Positions 59,324 through 64,000 of a DNA stretch of 64,000 nucleotides are shown here, one piece after another (position 1 is the first letter of the stretch; each line of letters begins with the position of its first letter). Location of the stretch: assembly GCA_905160935.1 (NCBI GenBank), contig CAJHZI010000647.1, forward strand, positions 622,001 to 686,000. The letters run 5' to 3'. A program made the translations under genes and the position numbers. This DNA comes from Enchytraeus crypticus. Lineage: Eukaryota; Annelida; Clitellata; Enchytraeida; Enchytraeidae. The notes below the pieces were generated by a model. It was not told where the DNA came from and made no database searches. It saw only the letters and a list, made by a program, of their open reading frames with translations.

Positions 59324-59733
59324 TACAAGAATTGAACATATACACGGCCCTGAGAGTACTAATTCATCGACAGTTTTCACAGCACGAAGTCATGAGAGTA
59401 CTCAACAAGATTCCTGGTTCTTTTGTACGAAACAGTCCCTCCTTCACTTCCGATGACGAAACGAGGCTACACCGTAGCACAATCTGTAATCAGTAAGTTA
59501 ACACTCAAAGAGTGTTTTGATATTTGCTTTCACACAGCTTTATGCATTGTATCAGAATATATACTTAATCTACAGGTGTTGCACACATTATGAGGTTTAT
59601 ACCATCCCAAAGTCACACTTTTTGAAAATTGGACCTTCATTTTTGGTCAAGTTTGGATCGCTATAGCTACCAAGATATATGTGTGACATGAATTTTGACT
59701 TCATATTCTGCATCAACACCACAAATATAGTAT

Positions 59734-60828
59734 TGTTGCTTTTATCATATGCTGCCGGCCGTTGACAAGCAACGGAGGCCGCCGCTGATCTGGGGGAGGG
59801 TAGTGCCTCCCTCTGGTAACAGTTGGGGAGCGCCGACATCTCGAGGAGGCCGCTGGCAGTACTCGCCGTAACGGCCGAGTGCCTACCATCAACAGCCCGG
59901 CGGTTGTCGGTTGTCGCTAGGCGGTTGGCGGTAGGCAGTTGTCGGTTAACAATAGCCCGTCGAGAGGTTCTCTCGGGACGGACTCTGCGCGATCGAGGCC
60001 GCTCGACCTCGTCGGAACCCTAATCTCTTGCCTACCGTCGCATATTACTACGTTACGTGGAATTATTGTTTGAGTGCATTGGACTGCTAATTCGCCTTGG
60101 CTAATGTCGCTAGCATCGCCTGGTGATTCTCTGGCAGGGGGGTTAACCCCCAATAAGAGAGGTTCTGACTCTATTATTTCCATGTGCCTTTGTTTGCCTA
60201 AACAAGTACCGTCATTGGTTTTGGACTGTTCTTGACTGAGGGGTAAACCTCATACGCCCCGACGTCAGGCGTACTGTCTATAACTGGCAGGTCCATAGCC
60301 TTTATGGATTAGATTTGATGTATAAGTAAGTGAATTATATTAATTTAGTGACTTACACGTAGCAGACTTCTTAGACGACGGTGGCCGGACGCTCTGAGGG
60401 ACACCAGTTGAACGATTATGTAGATTACTTATTAGATTACTATCAGCCTACACGTAGCAGACTTCTTAGACGACGGTGGCCGGACGCTCTGAGGGACACC
60501 AGTTGAACGATTATGTAGATTACTTATTAGATTACTATCAGCCTAATTACAGTACTTTATTTAACAGTATAATAGAGACGCCAACACGTGTTTTAATTTG
60601 TAGAGTTTAGGTTTATTAAAGATACTTAACATACGCGCTCACGTACAACAGAGACTGGTAAGAGAAGACTGTTGACTTGGCCACGACCGGAGAGAGTCTT
60701 AACCGCCAAGCGGCACCTCTATTTATACGCACCTCAGGCGTAACGGCCTACACGACAGCGTCGCGCAGTCAGACCTAGAAAGGCCGCAAAGATTCGAGTT
60801 CGAATCAACATAAGCGAAGTTCTCAACA
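59734..60828 (-). mobile_element. TG..CA-ended element, copy B
   Basis: It begins TGTTGCTTTTATC and ends GCGAAGTTCTCAACA on the plus strand, the reverse complement of copy A, with target duplication GTAT at 59730-59733 and 60829-60832. It has TATAAATA and AATAAA at the matching places. The ORF of copy A is recognisable on the minus strand from an ATG at 60296 but is frameshifted. A 95-bp tandem duplication is present at 60354-60543. Confidence 0.78.
60354..60543. repeat. 95-bp tandem duplication in element copy B
   Basis: Two identical units begin TACACGTAGCAGACTTCTTA at 60354 and 60449. Copy A has only one unit, so the duplication arose in copy B or its lineage. The lack of differences suggests it is recent. 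Confidence 0.92.
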
Positions 60829-61279
60829 GTATACTGACGAAGATTCTTGCACATTGGATAAGAACTAACAGAAATGTGGCCCTTCAAAGTTGAGAAAATT
60901 TTAGACGCATTTTGATTTTCGTACAAAATTCGACAAACGGTGGGGTCACCAAAATCGTCTTAACTTCAAAACCGGTGAACCAATTTCATTAAAATTTTAA
61001 ATTTAGCCTAGAGACATATTTTACCTCACATGGTGTAAATTTCAAGTAAATCAATCTGAGATGGTCACCTGGGAAGAAGTTCAGAATTTGGACCAGTTGA
61101 CAAGGAGTGACCCTCAAGTACATGTATAATACAAGTAACAACAAAAATAATAAGACGACTACTGTTGTCCATGACAACATCGATTACCAGTATCATCAAC
61201 ATCAGCATATCAGTATTAAGTCAATATTCCACCAGGATAATGTCAAGCATAAATATGTGCATCTCGGGGAACGATTTAG

Positions 61280-61385
61280 AGTACTTGTTTAGTTGCGTGT
61301 CCATGAACGAAGTTAAGCAACATTCAGCCCAGTTAGTACATGGATGGGCGACCACCTTGGTAGACCGAGTGTTAACATCAGTTAA
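61280..61385 (+). repeat. 5S-rRNA-derived sequence (pseudogene or SINE head)
   Basis: GAAGTTAAGCAACATTCAGC followed by CCAGTTAGTACATGGATGGG and CGACCACC matches the 5S rRNA internal control region: the A box (AAGTTAAGCA), the intermediate element and the C box (TGGATGGG.GACC). The following CTTGGTAGACCGAGTGTTAAC fits the 5S 3' stem with substitutions. The 5' third is poorly conserved, so it is not a functional 5S gene. Confidence 0.7.
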
Positions 61386-61548
61386 TGAAAAATCTCCTTG
61401 GGTTGAAAGTATTCTTAAATCCACTTTAGCAACAATCAGTGCGCTCTCAAAGGCAACGAATACTAATTTAGTCAAAAAGTTGAAGGAGGGAATAACGAAA
61501 ACTACAAAAACAGACACTACGTCAGGAAACTAAACTACATTAATACAC
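61386..61548. other. Sequence after the 5S-like block
   Basis: A plus-strand frame through 61533 (TLATISALSKATNTNLVKKL) follows. It could be the body of a 5S-derived element or unrelated. It is not recognised as a gene. Confidence 0.3.
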
Positions 61549-61815
61549 TAGTGCTACAGTAATACACCAGTGTTACAATACTACGCCAATGTTACAATAC
61601 GACACCAGTGTTACAATACTGCACCAGTGTTACAATACGATACCTGTGCTACAGTAATACACCAGTGTTACAATACTACACCAGTGCTACAATACTACAC
61701 CAATGTTACAATACTACACCAGTGTTACAATACGACACCAGTGCTACAGTAATACACCAGTGCTACAATATTACACCAGTGTTACAATACTAAACCAGTG
61801 CTACAATACTACAAC
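61549..61815. repeat. 19-bp minisatellite, about 14 copies
   Basis: The unit is GTTACAATACTACACCAGT, with GCTACAGTAATACACCAGT variants. The HQCYNTTPVLQ reading frames are translations of the array. Confidence 0.92.
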
Positions 61816-62141
61816 AGTTCCAATCCAAAAAACAAGCGATGACAGTGAGCACGGGATTTTAATCCTGCCTTTGGGGCCTACTGATCCACAGTTTAGCCCT
61901 AATATATCTCTGTCTCCACTCATAGATGTTTTACTCTTTCTCTCTCTCTGTAATATAACATAGTCTATAAAAGTCAACAGTCAAGTGATTTCTTAACAAT
62001 GGTTGAACAAGTGTAACATAAACTAAGAAGAGCTAAATAGAAACATAAAGGTAGCGTTAGGTGTTCAGATGAAACTAGAACTACTACAGGAAGTACTGTT
62101 ATAATAATTAATAATTCATTATAATTGCTCCTCTGTAAGTC
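61816..62141. other. Intergenic stretch, no gene seen
   Basis: It includes a short (CT)n near 61937. Nothing else was recognised. Confidence 0.45.
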
Positions 62142-63240
62142 CTATATGTGCATCAGACACAAGCAGGGTCTCTCCAATATGTTTCTTCTCGGCGAGAGAC
62201 GGTTTTTCCATGGGAGATGCAGCAACACGCTAGCGTTTACTAGAAAAAAGCGGCGTTGCTCAGTATTTTTATTAACTGGTTCGCTAACACTTTCCAATGT
62301 TGGCGTAAAAGCTATTGCATTCATTGCTTCAAGCTTTGGTTCAATAGCTTTAAGGATGTCCTGCATTGTAGTCATTGAAGTCGCATCTCCAACTGCATGC
62401 AGATGATCAACAAGATGAGTCAAATGAGAAAGGCGGTCATGTAAATTTTTTTGCAATTCATTTACACTTTATTGCGGACGAGCGAGCTGCTTCATGTGAG
62501 CGTCTGCTTCTGTTTCACGACGCACGTGATAATCAGAAGCATTTGCTATAATGAAGGCATTGCTCTCAGCAGCTTCATCAGAGTTTAGTTCAGCTAAATC
62601 TGCATTGATGACGTTCATACAAGCATAATGAATATGTTTTTCTCATATTGAACATCAGTGCATTGTCAGCACAATTGCATTTGTAACTGTGCACACATGC
62701 ACGACAATCAATACACTTTTGCTGACAGCAGTAGTCCTGTTGCGCTCTGGTAACAGTGTAGAATTCAAGATCACTGGTCTCAGACCGCACCAGCCACTCT
62801 GTGTCATCGCCTACAGGTAGTTCATGAACCACTCTAGACAATCGTGTGCTGGACTCGTGTCTTGTCTCTCAGAGTTGCCAGTTTCTTACTGTATTTGCCT
62901 TTGCAAATATCAGTAAGTCGGTCGAACTGTTTATCATAAACAAGATTTAACAGTACGCCTATGGCATGATTCAGACGTTTGTTTTTTTTGCCGCATAAAT
63001 AAATATGCTTGAGAATTCCATGCATTCTCTCTAAATGCATATTCGTATTTATGCCACAATGGGCACGAAAGCAGTATGCCCATTTCTCAGGGCAACTGGC
63101 GTATCTGGTTGCAAAAAAATGTTGCAAACTCAGACGTGTCTGGATCACTCTGCAGTTCCTCAAGAACTTTTGGCAAGAGCTGCACAAGCGTTTGTTCATG
63201 CTATTCTTCCATTAGTGTCCTGACGAACTTGTACACCGTA
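62142..63240 (-). pseudogene. MULE-type transposase C-terminal region with SWIM-like zinc motif
   Basis: 63199-62834 encodes CPEKWAYCFRAHCGINTNMH, LERMHGILKHIYLCGKKNKR and YDKQFDRLTDICKGKYSKK. 62841-62590 encodes the zinc motif (FYTVTRAQQDYCCQQKCIDC, then CVHSYKCNCADNALMFNM). 62456-62142 encodes a helical tail (LSHLTHLVDHLHAVGDATSM). NTNMH plus a C.C..H.C.C metal site is the layout of Mutator-like transposase relatives in invertebrates. The catalytic N-terminal half is missing, and adjacent blocks are in different frames. Confidence 0.65.
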
Positions 63241-63463
63241 ACAATTTTATCGGTGTTCTTAGCGACTGTAGCAGGCTGACCAGTGAAGCAGCCAGCGACT
63301 GTAGCAGGCTGACCAGTGAAGCAGCCAGTGACTGTAGCAGGCTGACCAGTGAAGTTGACTGCGATTCTCTTGCATCTGAATCTCTTCAGATGCATGTTCA
63401 GGCTGTCACGGCAAGAAAATGTTGATCCACAGGTAGGACAGACCAGCTTAGTGATAGCTCCTG
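63241..63463 (-). CDS. Exon-like C2H2-type zinc finger segment upstream of the MULE relic
   Basis: On the minus strand, after an acceptor-like TGTTGCAG, the frame reads GAITKLVCPTCGSTFSC, then RDSLNMHLKRFRC. This gives C-x2-C, then a His and a Cys at the usual finger spacing. It runs into three repeats of TGQPATVAGCF and stops at 63201. A zinc-finger N-terminal exon attached to a MULE-type protein is plausible. The 5' part lies beyond the recognised sequence. Confidence 0.4.
63262..63357. repeat. 33-bp tandem repeat, three copies
   Basis: The unit is GACTGTAGCAGGCTGACCAG plus TGAAGCAGCCAGT (33 bp, 11 codons). It lies within the zinc-finger reading frame, so expansion keeps the frame. Confidence 0.9.
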
Positions 63464-64000
63464 CAACATAGTATTAATGTAATAAATTCTTTTATTTACT
63501 CAGTGACCTGAACATAAACTGCTAAAGATAAATACCTTCCTTGGTATCCCTATCGTATTGCAGAATGAGACTTGAAATTAAATCACCAGTGGAACAACAT
63601 CATATTATAGTATAAAGGTATGCGTGCTATTCGCCTATCTACCTAGACTCGGTCTAGGGGAAAACAACTTACTAAGAACTACAACACAAGGTAGACAGGA
63701 AAAACAACACTATACTTTTATGTTGCTTATTCGCCCTGCGCTCACCAAGTCACACATACAAACATAGTCACAATACTATAGTCTAAAGTGTACTTTACTA
63801 TCTAAATAGTACTTAGCTTAGAAGGGGAGGAGTCCGAAACGCGGGAAGACAACAGCTAGCTCAGAGAACCAGGAGACCATAGAGATCCTCTCTCAAGCAC
63901 TGACCGGAGACGAATAAGAAAGTTCAATCGTTGCGATTCACCAAGTCAACTCTTAAGGGACAAAGGTCGTTTTTCGAACTAAAGGTACATCTTCTTGTTT
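63464..64000. other. Terminal stretch, no gene seen
   Basis: If the zinc-finger exon belongs to a minus-strand gene, this would be its intron or 5' region. No further exon was recognised. Confidence 0.35.

Larger units (their letters stand above)
59515..61115. mobile_element. Second copy of the long-arm element, interrupted
   Basis: 59515-59700 matches 5530-5700 (TCAGAATATATACTTAATCT, CCAAAGTCACACTTTTTG, CAAGATATATGTGTGACATG). 60950-61115 matches the right end (CCTAGAGACATATTTTAC, GGTCACCTGGGAAG, GGACCAGTTGACAAGGAGTG). The TG..CA element copy B is inserted at 59734-60828 with a GTAT duplication. The left arm is missing, so the copy is truncated. Confidence 0.7.

Noticed and set aside
61165-61533. 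A 122-codon plus-strand reading frame
   Set aside because: Its middle runs through the 5S-rRNA-like block, so at least that part is not protein-coding.

Overview
This is a window of an AT-rich, intron-rich animal nuclear genome. Two multi-exon plus-strand genes with GT-AG introns, tRNA-derived SINEs, non-LTR retrotransposons, hAT-type DNA transposons and long microsatellites all fit an invertebrate metazoan. I cannot place it more precisely. No prokaryotic operon, CRISPR array or intact tRNA gene was seen.

Layout. (1) 1-6.7 kb is intergenic. It holds a (CT)n tract, a tRNA-derived SINE split by a 1.25-kb hAT-type element, LINE scraps, and a 2.3-kb element with very long inverted arms. (2) 6757-16510 is a five-exon gene for a predicted 1054-residue protein. 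It has an N-terminal Cys/His zinc-binding region of the FAR1/MULE (WRKY-GCM1-like) type and a very Gln-rich C-terminal half. Its third intron contains a hAT-type element (8511-12695, 8-bp duplication) carrying a broken transposase and a 2.4-kb, 22-bp-unit minisatellite. (3) 17.4-20.9 kb holds a TRIM-like retroelement, a hAT MITE, and a LINE inserted in a SINE. (4) 21095-32665 is an apparently intact ten-exon orthologue of the KIAA0930 (DUF2045) family, predicted at 485 aa. All ten exon phases join without a break. Its introns carry LINE and SINE pieces. (5) 32.7-38 kb is intergenic, with SINE copies and two tandem arrays. (6) 38043-42638 is a hAT element with a decayed transposase, into which a 1.2-kb TG..CA-ended element inserted.

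(7) 43-64 kb is a graveyard of mobile-element coding relics, mostly on the minus strand. From left to right these are LINE tails, a long-TIR DNA element with an uncharacterised protein, a hAT transposase relic, a LINE with a fold-back duplication, Gypsy gag-protease remains, and a tyrosine-recombinase-like relic. They continue with a DUF7869-like relic, a second copy of the 1.2-kb TG..CA element inside a second copy of the long-arm element, a 5S-rRNA-like sequence, and a MULE-type transposase with a SWIM-like zinc motif.

The two host genes show no evident functional link. The most unusual items are the TG..CA-ended 1.1-1.2-kb element with an internal ORF and 4-bp target duplications (two copies), the long-TIR element carrying the GDQDK-type protein, the 5S-like sequence, and the minisatellite grown inside a hAT element. 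No single cohesive new system was proven. All exon models and family names come from reading the sequence without database searches.
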